Of a DNA stretch of 64,000 nt, positions 36,174 through 46,300 are shown one piece after another. This DNA comes from Thermosynechococcaceae cyanobacterium Okahandja (GTDB lineage Bacteria > Cyanobacteriota > Cyanobacteriia > Thermosynechococcales > Thermosynechococcaceae). The notes beneath the pieces were generated by a model. The model was not told the DNA's origin. It saw only the letters and a program-made list of their open reading frames with translations, and ran no database searches. The stretch covers positions 806,001 to 870,000 of the forward strand of contig CP136945.1 of assembly GCA_041530395.1 (NCBI GenBank), read 5' to 3'. The position numbers and the translations under genes are program-made. Every line of letters begins with the position of its first letter. The stretch's first letter is position 1.

Positions 36174-36788
36174 AACTCTATCTCTCCATTAGGACAAGGC
36201 CGTAAACTCTTTAGTTCCCTCAATTAAGCTTAATAGAGCAGTATTAACTGTCTTGTTATCTAAGCTACATAAAGTACGGAAGAAATTATAAAAAAATAAA
36301 TTAAATTTTCATATCAGGATATAGGCTGTATTTTATAATAGTGATCTTTTGCTGTATGGCTATATGATACTAGTTTTTACTATGTGCTTATTTTCACGGT
36401 TTTTGGGGTATCTAGGGAATTATTAGCCAAATTTCTCTTTCCTGGCAGTTAGGAATTTTTGTTAAAAATTGATATTAGCGGAGCCTTAGGGTGCCCTCAG
36501 TCAGGCTGTCGAGGAAGCCTTTTGGGCCATGCGGCAAGCGGCGGAGGTGGGGGTAGGGGCAGAGTAGCGCCAGAACTCTTAGGGGGGGTGCTCTGCCAGC
36601 AGCGCTCAGGAACGACGTGACCTGATATTATTGAATCACCTGTAAGGGTCGTGAACTGCCCTTGGCCATTGGTGGCCACTGTGCAACAGCCTTTACCCCG
36701 CGCAGGGGATGGCAATGTACCCATGACCTAGTTTTGATCCTGACCCGCTGTTTTGAATGACCTGTGAAATCTTGGGAGGTAACGCAAT
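36174..36788. other. AT-rich gene-free region before psbU
   Basis: From 36180 to about 36480 the sequence is strongly AT-rich compared with all neighbours and holds no open frame of note. At 36490-36567 a short plus-strand frame (ALSQAVEEAFWAMRQAAEVG) ends in TAG and looks like the tail of a lost gene. From 36570 to 36788 lies a normal-composition leader of psbU. TTGAATCACCTGTAA (about 36632) and TTGAATGACCTGTGAA (about 36753) are near-repeats. The ribosome binding site GGGAGG stands 8 bases before the psbU ATG. Confidence 0.5.
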
Positions 36789-37193
36789 ATGCAACGTTTT
36801 GGCCGCTGGCTAGCACTGGTTTATCTGCTTGGGGTTAGCCTTCTTGGCTGGATGCACTGGGGCGCGCCCGCGTTCGCTGCCACCGCACCTGCTACAGAAG
36901 AGTTGGTCAATGTGGTGGACGAAAAACTGGGCAGTGCTTACGGTGAAAAAATTGACCTCAACAATACGAATATTGCGGCATTTATTCAATACCGTGGTCT
37001 GTATCCTACGTTAGCCAAGCTGATTGTTAAAAATGCCCCCTACGCGTCGGTGGAGGATGTGTTGAATATCCCCGGCCTGACGGAGCGGCAAAAGGAAATT
37101 CTGCGGGCAAATTTGGATAAATTTACGGTAACGGAGGTGGAAACTGCCCTTGTTGAGGGGGGCGATCGCTATAATAATGGGCTATACAAGTAA
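36789..37193 (+). CDS. psbU: photosystem II 12 kDa extrinsic protein
   Basis: PsbU binds the lumenal side of cyanobacterial photosystem II and stabilises the oxygen-evolving complex. The 134-residue precursor has a Sec-type signal peptide ending in APAFA (about residue 30). The mature part carries a double helix-hairpin-helix fold ([37 protein letters not shown]). The C-terminal Tyr/Lys end (GLYK) is typical. GGGAGG precedes the ATG. It lies 53 bases upstream of nadB. Confidence 0.97.
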   Translation: MQRFGRWLALVYLLGVSLLGWMHWGAPAFAATAPATEELVNVVDEKLGSAYGEKIDLNNTNIAAFIQYRGLYPTLAKLIVKNAPYASVEDVLNIPGLTERQKEILRANLDKFTVTEVETALVEGGDRYNNGLYK

Positions 37194-37246
37194 GCTCTTG
37201 TAAGTGTTTATCGTCTAAAACGCGAAGAGGGTGCGTTGGGTTAACG

Positions 37247-38905
37247 TTGTCTGCCGCCACGTCTGGGTTTGATATTCTCATCATTGGCAGTGGAGCCGCG
37301 GGGTTAAGTGCAGCGTTAGCCCTTCCCGCATCCTATCGGATAGGGCTGATTACCAAAAACGACCTACGGCAGTCCGCTAGTGGCTGGGCGCAGGGGGGAA
37401 TGGCCGCGGCGATCGCCCCCGATGATTCGCCCCTATTACACGCCCAAGATACCCTGAATGCCGGTGCCGGCCTGTGCGACCCCGAGAGCGTTAACTTTTT
37501 AGTGGAGCACGCCCCCGCGCAAGTGGAGCGACTACTGGCTATGGGGGTGGCCTTCGATCGCCAAGGCGATCGCCCCGCGTTAACCCTTGAGGCAGCGCAC
37601 TCACGACCGCGGGTTCTCCATGCTGCCGATACGACCGGACAGGCGCTGGTCACCACCCTGTTGCAACAGGTAACTGCCCAGGCGCATATTACCCTGCTGC
37701 CCAATACCTTTGTCTTTGATCTGTGGATCGAGAAGGGAGTGTGCCGGGGTGTCTGTTTGCTGCGCGATCGCCAAATACAGTGGTTAACGACCAGAGCAGT
37801 GATCATTGCCACTGGGGGCGGTGGCCAAGTCTTTTCCCAAACGACGAACCCCCCCCTGAGCACTGGGGATGGGGTAGCTATGGCATGGCGCGCCGGGGCA
37901 CAGATTCGTGATGTGGAATTTTTTCAGTTTCACCCCACGGCGCTAACGGTACCCAATGCACCGCGATTTTTAATTAGCGAAGCGGTTCGTGGCGAAGGTG
38001 CCCACCTCATTGATAGCCGGGGGTACCGCTTTGTGGCGGACTACCATCCGGCTGCCGAGTTAGCCCCCCGCGATGTGGTCAGCCGTGCCATTTACCGTCA
38101 CCTGCAGCAGTCCCGCGCTCCCCATGTGTGGCTAGATTTGCGCCCGATTCCCCGCGATCGCCTCCATTACCGCTTCCCAAAAATTATTGGGGTTTGTCGC
38201 CAGTGGGGCATTGATGTTGAAAGGGCACCCATCCCGGTGGCTCCGGCAGCCCACTACTGGATGGGAGGAGTCGTCACCAACCTAGAGGCTCAGACCACCA
38301 TCCCCGGACTCTATGCCGTCGGCGAAGTGGCCAGCACAGGAGTCCATGGTGCTAACCGTCTGGCCAGTAACTCCCTGCTAGAGTGCTTTGTTTTTTCTGC
38401 TCAGCTTGCCCATTTGCGCCCTCTGCCAGCCTTGGGGAGTACATCTCTGGTACCAATCCCCCTTGAGGTTCCTACAGACCCAACACCCCTTGAAAACTGG
38501 CGCACAGCCCTACGGGAACTGGTCTGGGACAGTGCCGGTATTTGCCGGGATGCCCCCATGCTGATGAGCGCCCTCACCCAAGTAAAAGCGTGGCGTGAGG
38601 ACCTGCCCCATTACCTGCAACCCCTGTCGCCACAGCACATTGGCCAACTGAATACCGATGCCCAGCAGGCCTACCTCTGGCACTGGGGCGAGTTGCGCAA
38701 CCTCCTCGACATTGCCTACCTCATTTTGAAAAGCGCCCTCTTTCGGGAAGAAAGCCGTGGTGGCCATTACCGCCAAGATTATCCGCAGCCAGATCCCGCA
38801 TGGCAAATGCATACCCTCATCTGGGGTGAGCACTGGCAAAAAACCCCCATTCAAGGCGGGCGCACCTCACTGCCAGACTGCCCCAATAAATTTGGTTCTA
38901 GCTAG
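37247..38905 (+). CDS. nadB: L-aspartate oxidase
   Basis: NadB oxidises L-aspartate to iminoaspartate for quinolinate and NAD synthesis. The 552-residue flavoprotein has the FAD motif ILIIGSGAAGLSAALAL at about 9-25, the SGWAQGGMAAAI segment, FFQFHPTAL with the catalytic-region His, EAVRGEGAHLID, and YAVGEVASTGVHGANRLASNSLLE near 360-385. The C-terminal three-helix domain is present. Start is TTG 37247; no ATG in frame lies nearby. The following gene on the same strand is a tRNA. Confidence 0.95.
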   Translation: MSAATSGFDILIIGSGAAGLSAALALPASYRIGLITKNDLRQSASGWAQGGMAAAIAPDDSPLLHAQDTLNAGAGLCDPESVNFLVEHAPAQVERLLAMGVAFDRQGDRPALTLEAAHSRPRVLHAADTTGQALVTTLLQQVTAQAHITLLPNTFVFDLWIEKGVCRGVCLLRDRQIQWLTTRAVIIATGGGGQVFSQTTNPPLSTGDGVAMAWRAGAQIRDVEFFQFHPTALTVPNAPRFLISEAVRGEGAHLIDSRGYRFVADYHPAAELAPRDVVSRAIYRHLQQSRAPHVWLDLRPIPRDRLHYRFPKIIGVCRQWGIDVERAPIPVAPAAHYWMGGVVTNLEAQTTIPGLYAVGEVASTGVHGANRLASNSLLECFVFSAQLAHLRPLPALGSTSLVPIPLEVPTDPTPLENWRTALRELVWDSAGICRDAPMLMSALTQVKAWREDLPHYLQPLSPQHIGQLNTDAQQAYLWHWGELRNLLDIAYLILKSALFREESRGGHYRQDYPQPDPAWQMHTLIWGEHWQKTPIQGGRTSLPDCPNKFGSS

Positions 38906-38948
38906 CGGACAAGGAGATTTTTGATCTAGAATAGGGAACGCTCCAAAG

Positions 38949-39040
38949 GGAGAGATGGCTGAGTGGTCGAAAGCGGCAGATTGCTAATCTGTTGATAGGC
39001 AGGTAACTCCTATCCGAGGGTTCGAATCCCTCTCTCTCCG
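38949..39040 (+). tRNA. trnS-GCU: tRNA-Ser (anticodon GCU)
   Basis: The 92-base sequence folds as a class II tRNA. Acceptor GGAGAGA pairs with TCTCTCC with discriminator G at 39040. The anticodon loop TTGCTAA gives GCT at 38983-38985. A long variable arm (TAGGCAGGTAACTCCTA) follows, and the T loop is TTCGAAT. The 3' CCA is not encoded. It reads AGC/AGU serine codons. Confidence 0.96.
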
Positions 39041-39050
39041 TTATCACAGT

Positions 39051-40481
39051 TCAGGGTGATGGCAGGCGACCGTACTGATCCTCAAAGCGCACAATATCAT
39101 CCTCGCCAAGGTAGGCACCGGACTGCACCTCAATCATTTCCAAGGGAATTTTGCCCGGATTAGCCAAGCGGTGAACCGCCCCAATGGGAATATAGGTGGA
39201 CTCGTTTTCCGTTAGCAGAAACGTTTTGCCATTGCAGGTGACTTCGGCGGTGCCACTGACCACAATCCAGTGCTCGGCACGGTGGTGGTGCTGCTGCAAC
39301 GAAAGGCTGGCTCCAGGTTTGACGGTAATCCGCTTAACCTGAAAGCGATGCCCCTGATCAATCGAGTCGTAGGCCCCCCATGGCCGATAAACTTGGCGGT
39401 GAGACTGAGCTTCGGGCCGCTGTCGCTGTTGTAAATCTTCCACCAGCCGCTTGACCTCTTGGGCGGCCTCCTGCTGGGCAATGAGTACCGCATCCGCCGT
39501 TTCCACCACAATGAGGTTTTCAACCCCAAGAAGGGTCACCAAACGGTGCTGACTGTGAACCAAACAGTCTTTGCTATTGTAGGTGAGCACATCACCCCGA
39601 CAGCTATTGCCCAACTCGTCCTTGGGGGTCACCTCCCACAGGCTAGACCAAGAGCCAACATCGCTCCAGCCGCACTCTAAGGGAACCGTTGCCGCCTTCG
39701 CGGTTTTTTCCATCACCGCATAGTCCACAGAAATGGCCGCGCATTGGGCAAAGGGGTCTTGGGCAAGACGGGTAAAATCTAAATCCTGCCGCCCTTGGTG
39801 CAGCGCCAACCGACACTGCTGCACAATCTCGGGTTGGTATTGCCCGAGCTCCTCTAAGAAGGTTTGGGCACGGAAGAGGAAGATGCCGCTATTCCAACGG
39901 TAGTTCCCCGCTTGCAGGTAGGCTTCGGCGGTGGCCAGATCAGGTTTTTCAACAAACGTGCTCACCCGGTGCGTATGGGGATACGGCAGCGGCTCACCGC
40001 AGCAAAGGTAGCCGTAGCCCGTGTGGGGGCACGTCGGTGTAATGCCAAAGGTCACTAACCAGTCTGCGCGGGCGGGCACCATTGCCCACTGCAAACTGCG
40101 CTGAAAGGCAGCCACATCTTGGATAAAGTGATCCGCGGGCAGAACCAACAGGAGGGCATCGGTTTTGAGGATATCCGTCACGTACAGGGCGGCAGTGGCA
40201 ATTGCCGGAGCCGTATTGCGTCCCACCGGTTCCAATAAAATTTGTGTGGGCGTGACCCCGAGTTGCTGAAACTGCTCGGCCACCAAAAAGCGATGATGCT
40301 CATTAGCCATGACTAGGGGGGGCTGCACCATGGGTAACCCCTCTACTCGCTGCCATGTTTGCTGCAGCAGGCTCGTGCCATCCCCGGTGAGGGTAATAAA
40401 CTGCTTCGGGTGCGTCTGGCGCGACAGCGGCCACAGGCGACTGCCGGATCCCCCTGACAAAATAACGGGAATACAGTTCAC
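39051..40481 (-). CDS. manC: mannose-1-phosphate guanylyltransferase / mannose-6-phosphate isomerase
   Basis: This bifunctional type II enzyme makes GDP-mannose for polysaccharide and glycan synthesis. The 476-residue product has the nucleotidyl-transfer motif LSGGSGSRLWPLSRQTHPKQF at 9-29 and FVEKP at about 177-181. A C-terminal cupin isomerase domain (about 360-476) has YRPWGAYDSIDQGHRFQVKRI and the metal-binding QQHHHRAEHWIVVSG. Start is GTG at 40481. It converges on the nadB-tRNA side and diverges from the symporter gene. Confidence 0.95.
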   Translation of the reverse strand: MNCIPVILSGGSGSRLWPLSRQTHPKQFITLTGDGTSLLQQTWQRVEGLPMVQPPLVMANEHHRFLVAEQFQQLGVTPTQILLEPVGRNTAPAIATAALYVTDILKTDALLLVLPADHFIQDVAAFQRSLQWAMVPARADWLVTFGITPTCPHTGYGYLCCGEPLPYPHTHRVSTFVEKPDLATAEAYLQAGNYRWNSGIFLFRAQTFLEELGQYQPEIVQQCRLALHQGRQDLDFTRLAQDPFAQCAAISVDYAVMEKTAKAATVPLECGWSDVGSWSSLWEVTPKDELGNSCRGDVLTYNSKDCLVHSQHRLVTLLGVENLIVVETADAVLIAQQEAAQEVKRLVEDLQQRQRPEAQSHRQVYRPWGAYDSIDQGHRFQVKRITVKPGASLSLQQHHHRAEHWIVVSGTAEVTCNGKTFLLTENESTYIPIGAVHRLANPGKIPLEMIEVQSGAYLGEDDIVRFEDQYGRLPSP

Positions 40482-40553
40482 CGGCCCCTCCTTCGGTCTG
40501 CCCAGTTTGCTTGACCGTATTCTATTATGGCGACAATGGCTTAGCGTGATGGG

Positions 40554-41984
40554 ATGTTTCAGTTAATTACGGTTTTTTGGGCGTTTATTTTTATTGGTGT
40601 TCTGTTGCTGGTTGGGCGAATAGTGCGCCAACGCTGGGCGTTAATGCGATCGCTGTATATGCCCAGTTCAATTATTGCCGGGGTTGTGGGGTTACTCCTT
40701 GGGCCGGCGGTACTCGGGGCGATCGCTCAAGCCTTCAACCCAGATACCCCATGGGTCAATGGCCTCTTTGCCGAAGACATCCGTGAGGTGTGGCGGCAGT
40801 CCCCCGGCATTTTTATCAACATTGTTTTTGCCTGTTTATTCCTAGGCGAAGTGATCCCCAGTCCGCGGGAAATTTGGCAAAAAGCATCGCCACAGGTGGC
40901 CTTTGGTCAGATTTTGGCTTGGGGGCAGTACGTGGTGGGGTTGGGGTTGACCTTGCTCATCCTTGTGCCGCTGTTCAATGTGGACCCGGTAATGGGGGCG
41001 CTGATTGAAGTGGCCTTTGAGGGGGGGCATGGCACGGCAGCAGGGATGGCCGCAACGTTTACAGAGCTCAATTTTGCCGCCGGAGCCGATATGGCCTTAG
41101 GCTTAGCCACCGTAGGGATTGTCTCTGGGGTGGTAGCCGGTGTGGGGCTGATTAACTGGGCACGACGCACGAATCGCCTCCAAGTCACGGGGGCGATCGC
41201 CCCGGCGGAGGCGGAGCACAGTGATCCTCACCCCCACGATGATCCCGCCACGAAAGTGGCCCGCCGCCAACTGCTGCGGGATCTGCTCATCGACCCCCTA
41301 TCCCTCAATTTTTGCTTTGTGGGGTTGGCAATTATTGTGGGGTGGGTCATCCTCGAAGGCTTGCGCCAAATAGAAGCCCTCACATGGGGGCAAACGGGGC
41401 TGAAACTCATGACCTATGTGCCCTTGTTTCCCCTCGCCTTAATTGGTGGCATTCTGGTGCAACTACTGCTGGTACGGCTGCGCAAGCAATACCTGATTAG
41501 CCGTCCCCTGATTAACCACATTGGTGGGGTAGCCCTAGATGTAACGATTGTTACCGCCTTAGCGACGCTCTCCCTTGCCGCCATTGGGGAAAATTTACTC
41601 CCTTTTCTCCTGTTAAGTATTGGCGGTATTGCGTGGAATGTGTTTGTGATGCTTTATCTTGGCCCGCGCATTTTACCCACGTTTTGGTTTGAGCGCGGCA
41701 TTGGCGATATGGGGCAGTCGATGGGGGTCACCTCCACCGGCCTGCTATTAATTCGCATGGTGGATCCCTACAACCAATCCGGTGCGTTAGAAAGCTTTGC
41801 CTACAAACAAATTCTGTTTGAGCCAATTGTTGGCGGCGGGTTATTTACAGCAGCGGCTCCCATTCTTATTCGCAATGTTGGCGCTGTACCCGTGTTCTTG
41901 GTAACAACCCTACTGCTGGTGTTTTGGTTAGTGTTTGGCCTGTGGAACTATCGTCAAATTCGGCGATCGCCCCTTGTTTCTTGA
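40554..41984 (+). CDS. GltS-like sodium:glutamate symporter
   Basis: A 476-residue transporter with about 10-12 membrane segments in two inverted halves. The re-entrant loop motif EVAFEGGHGTAAGMA lies in the first half and FERGIGDMGQSMGVTSTGLLL in the second, matching the ESS/GltS pattern of GG-rich pore loops. A hydrophilic His/Asp stretch (EAEHSDPHPHDDPATK) separates the halves. It may move glutamate or another dicarboxylate; substrate is inferred from family only. It is longer than E. coli GltS (about 400). Confidence 0.85.
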   Translation: MFQLITVFWAFIFIGVLLLVGRIVRQRWALMRSLYMPSSIIAGVVGLLLGPAVLGAIAQAFNPDTPWVNGLFAEDIREVWRQSPGIFINIVFACLFLGEVIPSPREIWQKASPQVAFGQILAWGQYVVGLGLTLLILVPLFNVDPVMGALIEVAFEGGHGTAAGMAATFTELNFAAGADMALGLATVGIVSGVVAGVGLINWARRTNRLQVTGAIAPAEAEHSDPHPHDDPATKVARRQLLRDLLIDPLSLNFCFVGLAIIVGWVILEGLRQIEALTWGQTGLKLMTYVPLFPLALIGGILVQLLLVRLRKQYLISRPLINHIGGVALDVTIVTALATLSLAAIGENLLPFLLLSIGGIAWNVFVMLYLGPRILPTFWFERGIGDMGQSMGVTSTGLLLIRMVDPYNQSGALESFAYKQILFEPIVGGGLFTAAAPILIRNVGAVPVFLVTTLLLVFWLVFGLWNYRQIRRSPLVS

Positions 41985-42190
41985 CCTGACCAAGGGCACA
42001 AACCTAGAATGGAAAGAGTGCTTCAAACACCTAGAGATAGCTCCGCGGTCGGCAATACGTGTATTGAGACCGGAGAGAGGGGAGTGCCTTCGTCTTCAAG
42101 GCTATAAGGACTGGCTAGCAGCCGCTAAGAAACGTGCCGCAGCGGAACTGCGTCTAGGGTTAAGGTATTGCTGTGATCTAGGTTTTTTCG

Positions 42191-44614
42191 ATGACATCCC
42201 TCCTTCTCAAATCAGTCGTTGAGAGCGACGAGCGCGCTGACCTGCGGCAATTTGCCCGGGTGTTACAACTGGGTGAAAAGCGCTATCTGCTGCGGAACGA
42301 AATTTTAACGGCCTTTGATGAGTACTGCCGTGAACAGAATAAACCCACCATAGCAATGACCCAGTCCCGATTGGGCAAGCTGATTTTCTATACCCAAGAA
42401 ATTATTGTTGACAATGAAAGCCTCTGCTGGATCATTCGCCCCCGCATTGCCCACCAAGAGGTGTATCGGCTGCTGGAAGATTTGACCATTGTGCCCATGT
42501 CGGTGCCAGAGCTACTGGACCTGCGCGATCGCTTTGTGAATCGGTACCATCCCAACGAAGGGGATGTGTTTGAAATTGATGTGCAGCCCTTTTACGACTA
42601 TTCGCCAATTATTCGGGATGCCAAAAACATTGGCAAAGGTGTAGCTTTTCTTAACCGCTACCTCTCCAGTAAGCTCTTTCAGGATCCGCGTCAGTGGCAG
42701 CAGAACCTGTTTAACTTCCTGCAAGTTCACTGCTATAACGGCTATCAATTGCTGATTAACGAACGCATTCGCTCGCCCCAGCACCTTTCGGAGCAGGTAA
42801 AGCAGGCTATTATTAGCCTTGGCGATCGCCCGGCGACGGAACCCTACAGTGAGTTTCGCTTTGATTTACAAACCCTTGGCTTTGAACCTGGGTGGGGGAA
42901 CACGGCTGCGCGGGTACGGGAGACCCTCGAAATCCTTGACCAACTGCTAGACTCTCCCGATCACCAAGTGTTGGAAGCCTTTGTGTCCCGCATTCCGATG
43001 ATCTTTCGCATTGCCCTGATTTCACCCCACGGCTGGTTTGGCCAGGAGGGGGTGCTAGGACGACCCGACACCGGCGGCCAAGTGGTCTATATCTTGGATC
43101 AAGTCAAAAGTCTGGAAAAACAAATTCGTGAGGATCTGGCACTGGCGGGCTTAGATGTGCTGGAAGTCCACCCCAAAATTATTGTGCTAACGCGCCTGAT
43201 CCCCAACGCCGATGGCACCCTTTGCAATCAGCGCCTTGAAAAGATCTACGGCACCACGGATGCTTGGATTTTGCGAGTACCCTTCCGCGAGTTTAACCCT
43301 AAGATCACCCAGAATTGGATTTCCCGCTTTGAAATTTGGCCGTACCTTGAAACCTTTGCCATTGATGCGGAACGGGAACTGCGGGCGGAGTTTGGCCATG
43401 TCCCTGACCTGATTATTGGCAACTATTCCGATGGTAACCTTGTGGCCTTTTTGTTGGCGCGGCGACTCAAAGTAACCCAGTGTAATATTGCCCACGCCCT
43501 TGAAAAATCAAAGTATCTCTTTAGTAACCTCTACTGGCAAGACCTTGAGGATAAGTACCATTTTTCGCTTCAGTTTACGGCAGATCTCATTGCCATGAAT
43601 GCCGCCAATTTTATTATTAGTAGTACCTACCAAGAAATTGTGGGCACCCCCGACAGCATTGGTCAGTATGAATCTTACCAGTCCTTTACGATGCCGGACT
43701 TATACCATGTTGTCAATGGCATTGAATTGTTTAGCCCCAAGTTTAATGTGGTGCCTCCGGGGGTGAATGAGCAGGTGTATTTCCCCTACTACGAGCAAGC
43801 AGAACGCCTCGAGGGCGATCGCCACCGTTTAGAAGAGTTACTCTTTACCCTTGAGGATCCGCAGCAGGTCTATGGCCACCTCAGTGATCCGGCAAAACGT
43901 CCCCTCTTTTCTATGGCGCGCCTTGACCGCATTAAAAACCTGACGGGTTTAGCGGAAGCCTTTGGCCGCAGTAAAGCCCTCCAAGAGCGCTGCAATCTGA
44001 TTTTGGTGGCGGGTAAATTGCGCACCGAAGACTCCAGCGATCGCGAAGAAGTCAGCGAAATTGAAAAGCTTTATCAAATTATTCACGAGTACGACTTGCA
44101 CGGCAAAATCCGTTGGTTAGGGGTGCGCCTACCGAAGGCCGATTCAGGGGAAATTTATCGCATCATTGCCGATCATCAAGGGGTCTTTGTTCAGCCCGCC
44201 CTTTTTGAAGCCTTTGGTCTAACGATTTTAGAAGCGATGATTAGTGGCTTGCCCACCTTTGGCACCCGCTTTGGCGGCCCCCTCGAAATTATTCAAGATG
44301 GGGTGAATGGCTTTTATATTAACCCCACCCACCTAGAGGAAATGGCAGACAAAATTGTGGCCTTTTTAGAGCGGTGCGATCGCGATCCCGAGTACTGGCA
44401 CACCATTTCTAAAGCCGGTATTGAGCGGGTTTACAGTACCTATACCTGGAAAATTCACTGTACGCGGCTGCTCTCCCTTGCCAAAATCTACGGCTTCTGG
44501 AATTTTTCATCCCAAGAGAACCGCGAAGATATGATGCGCTATATGGAATCACTGTTTTATCTGCTCTATAAACCCCGCGCCCAAGCGCTGCTTGCCGAGC
44601 ATCTTAACCGCTAG
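42191..44614 (+). CDS. susA: sucrose synthase
   Basis: SuSy reversibly converts sucrose and a nucleoside diphosphate (ADP or UDP) to fructose and NDP-glucose. The 807-residue product has the N-terminal regulatory region (about 1-270) and a GT-B catalytic domain beginning ALISPHGWFGQEGVLGRPDTGGQV. It has the acceptor-side HALEKSKYLFSNLYW and the E-x7-E region FVQPALFEAFGLTILEAM. The size and order match plant-like cyanobacterial enzymes. In cyanobacteria it links sucrose to glycogen or polysaccharide pools. The 206-base upstream gap has no recognised motif and no clear ribosome binding site. Confidence 0.96.
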   Translation: MTSLLLKSVVESDERADLRQFARVLQLGEKRYLLRNEILTAFDEYCREQNKPTIAMTQSRLGKLIFYTQEIIVDNESLCWIIRPRIAHQEVYRLLEDLTIVPMSVPELLDLRDRFVNRYHPNEGDVFEIDVQPFYDYSPIIRDAKNIGKGVAFLNRYLSSKLFQDPRQWQQNLFNFLQVHCYNGYQLLINERIRSPQHLSEQVKQAIISLGDRPATEPYSEFRFDLQTLGFEPGWGNTAARVRETLEILDQLLDSPDHQVLEAFVSRIPMIFRIALISPHGWFGQEGVLGRPDTGGQVVYILDQVKSLEKQIREDLALAGLDVLEVHPKIIVLTRLIPNADGTLCNQRLEKIYGTTDAWILRVPFREFNPKITQNWISRFEIWPYLETFAIDAERELRAEFGHVPDLIIGNYSDGNLVAFLLARRLKVTQCNIAHALEKSKYLFSNLYWQDLEDKYHFSLQFTADLIAMNAANFIISSTYQEIVGTPDSIGQYESYQSFTMPDLYHVVNGIELFSPKFNVVPPGVNEQVYFPYYEQAERLEGDRHRLEELLFTLEDPQQVYGHLSDPAKRPLFSMARLDRIKNLTGLAEAFGRSKALQERCNLILVAGKLRTEDSSDREEVSEIEKLYQIIHEYDLHGKIRWLGVRLPKADSGEIYRIIADHQGVFVQPALFEAFGLTILEAMISGLPTFGTRFGGPLEIIQDGVNGFYINPTHLEEMADKIVAFLERCDRDPEYWHTISKAGIERVYSTYTWKIHCTRLLSLAKIYGFWNFSSQENREDMMRYMESLFYLLYKPRAQALLAEHLNR

Positions 44615-44681
44615 AGAGGCTGCTTTATACCAACGGGGCAAAATATGTTACCATCTCTTAGGATGCCGCACGTCAACGAGT

Positions 44682-45179
44682 ATGGCAAAGGTTTTGGTAC
44701 TCAATGCCTCCTACGAACCACTCAACATTACGAGTTGGCAGCGGGCTGTTGTCCTTTTAATTAAAGGCAAAGCGGAGCAGGTTGAGCACAACGGCAAGCT
44801 GGTCTATAACAATTTTCCTTTGCCGACGGTCATTCGCCTGCGGCATTACGTGGTCACCCCCTACAAGGAAATTCCCCTCACCCGCCGTAATATCTTGCAC
44901 CGCGATAGCCATTCCTGTCAGTACTGTGGCTACACAGGCGATGAGCTAACCCTTGATCACGTGGTGCCCAAGTCCCGTGGCGGTGGTGAAACGTGGGAAA
45001 ACATTGTCACGGCCTGTGTGCGCTGTAACGTGAAAAAGGGCAACCGCACCCCAAAAGAAGCGGGTATGCCCCTGCGCCAAACCCCCCGCCGCCCCATTAG
45101 CAGCTTATACTTTGAAGTCACCAAGCACGTGCGCACGGGCACCCATCAGGAGTGGCGTAAGTACGTTATCGGGATTTAA
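44682..45179 (+). CDS. HNH endonuclease domain protein
   Basis: The 165-residue product starts MAKVLVLNASYEPLNITSW and has an HNH zinc-finger nuclease module at about 85-130. CQYCG and CVRCN hold the zinc, and DHVVPKSRGG supplies the catalytic His. This single-domain form is common and conserved in cyanobacteria, but its biological role is not settled. The start 44682 is preferred over an upstream frame extension that overlaps susA. Confidence 0.9.
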   Translation: MAKVLVLNASYEPLNITSWQRAVVLLIKGKAEQVEHNGKLVYNNFPLPTVIRLRHYVVTPYKEIPLTRRNILHRDSHSCQYCGYTGDELTLDHVVPKSRGGGETWENIVTACVRCNVKKGNRTPKEAGMPLRQTPRRPISSLYFEVTKHVRTGTHQEWRKYVIGI

Positions 45180-45182
45180 CGA

Positions 45183-46142
45183 TCATCCCCCACTCACCAG
45201 CAAAGCAACGAGGAAAACAGGGTAGGCCAACAGCAAAATAAGGCCGGCACCCTTGTGCAGATAGCCGTTGCCGGCCGCTAACCCAATCACCAAGACGAGG
45301 GAACCCAGCATCACCAGTAATGGCAGGTGCAGGAGGCGGGCATCTACAATCTGGAGGGGGCGGGCGATCGCGGCAGCGCCAAGAGTCATGGTGACATTGT
45401 AGGTAAACGAGCCGACCACCCCAGCAACGGTGCCCTCGGTCATACCACGGCGCGCGGTGGACCACGCAAGAACAACCAGTTCAAACGCAGTGGCAAAGCC
45501 AACAAGAGAGAGCGCTACCTTAGTCTGGGTGGCCTCCAAGGGACTCAGCTGGCGAACCGCCTCGACTAACAGGAGGGAACCAGCGACCATGGCCACAACG
45601 CCAGCAAAAACCCAAATGAGATCCTTCCCCAACCGCGGCGGCATGGTTAGGATAGCGGCTGCCGCTTCCTCTAGTTCGTCAGTTTCGCCCAAGGCGGGGG
45701 GGCGGCGTTCTGCCCACCAAATTCCCGCCACGTAAAGAACGTACAGCCCCACTAAGAGCCATCCTTCAAGGCGGCTAATCTGGCCATTCCACATCAACAC
45801 GGTGGCAATACCCCCCATCGGTACCCCCAATAGGGCATAGCGCATGACCCGTTTGCCAAAGGGTAAAGGCGTGATCCACGCACCAACCCCCAGCGCCACT
45901 AAGCAAATGGCAATATTGGCTCCCACCACATCGCCAAAGGCAATGGCCGGTACCTCCCTAAAGGCAGCCGCCACAGCCGTGGCCAGTTCTTCCGGTTCCG
46001 CCCCCGCCAGCAGTAGCGCCAAGGCAAACGCACTCACGTGTAGTCGCACCGCCGCCGCCCCCAAATGCTGCGCAAAGGTTTCAGCCCCCCAAACAATGAG
46101 GGCAACGCCAGCAATAATCAGCACACTCCAAAGAACCGCCAT
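45183..46142 (-). CDS. calcium/sodium antiporter, CaCA family (YrbG-like)
   Basis: From ATG 46142 the protein is 319 residues with about ten membrane helices. The two alpha-repeat ion-binding motifs are visible: ALLLAGAEPEELATAVAAA in the first half and GFATAFELVVLAWSTARRG in the second. An acidic cytoplasmic loop (LGETDELEEAAAAIL) separates them. The motif is modified: AGAEPEE replaces the usual GTSxPE. It probably exchanges Ca2+ or another cation for Na+ or H+. An upstream start (46220) would add 26 residues without hydrophobic character. Confidence 0.85.
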   Translation of the reverse strand: MAVLWSVLIIAGVALIVWGAETFAQHLGAAAVRLHVSAFALALLLAGAEPEELATAVAAAFREVPAIAFGDVVGANIAICLVALGVGAWITPLPFGKRVMRYALLGVPMGGIATVLMWNGQISRLEGWLLVGLYVLYVAGIWWAERRPPALGETDELEEAAAAILTMPPRLGKDLIWVFAGVVAMVAGSLLLVEAVRQLSPLEATQTKVALSLVGFATAFELVVLAWSTARRGMTEGTVAGVVGSFTYNVTMTLGAAAIARPLQIVDARLLHLPLLVMLGSLVLVIGLAAGNGYLHKGAGLILLLAYPVFLVALLVSGG

Positions 46143-46300
46143 AGGCGCACCTAAACGCCACTCTCCAAAGTCTGCCACGGCTTGCCCGGCAATGGCGAGG
46201 CCGCCGTCTGAGCCACACACAAACAGTGCCGCACCAAGCGGGTGGTGGTTGACCCTGTTTGAGCTACACTAGACAAGATTTTGAGTAATAGGGAGAAGGG

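Noticed and set aside
41985-42190. Possible small gene between the GltS-like gene and sucrose synthase
   Set aside because: The frame there is a continuation of a shadow frame of the symporter gene, overlaps the susA start, and shows no domain or start signal of its own.
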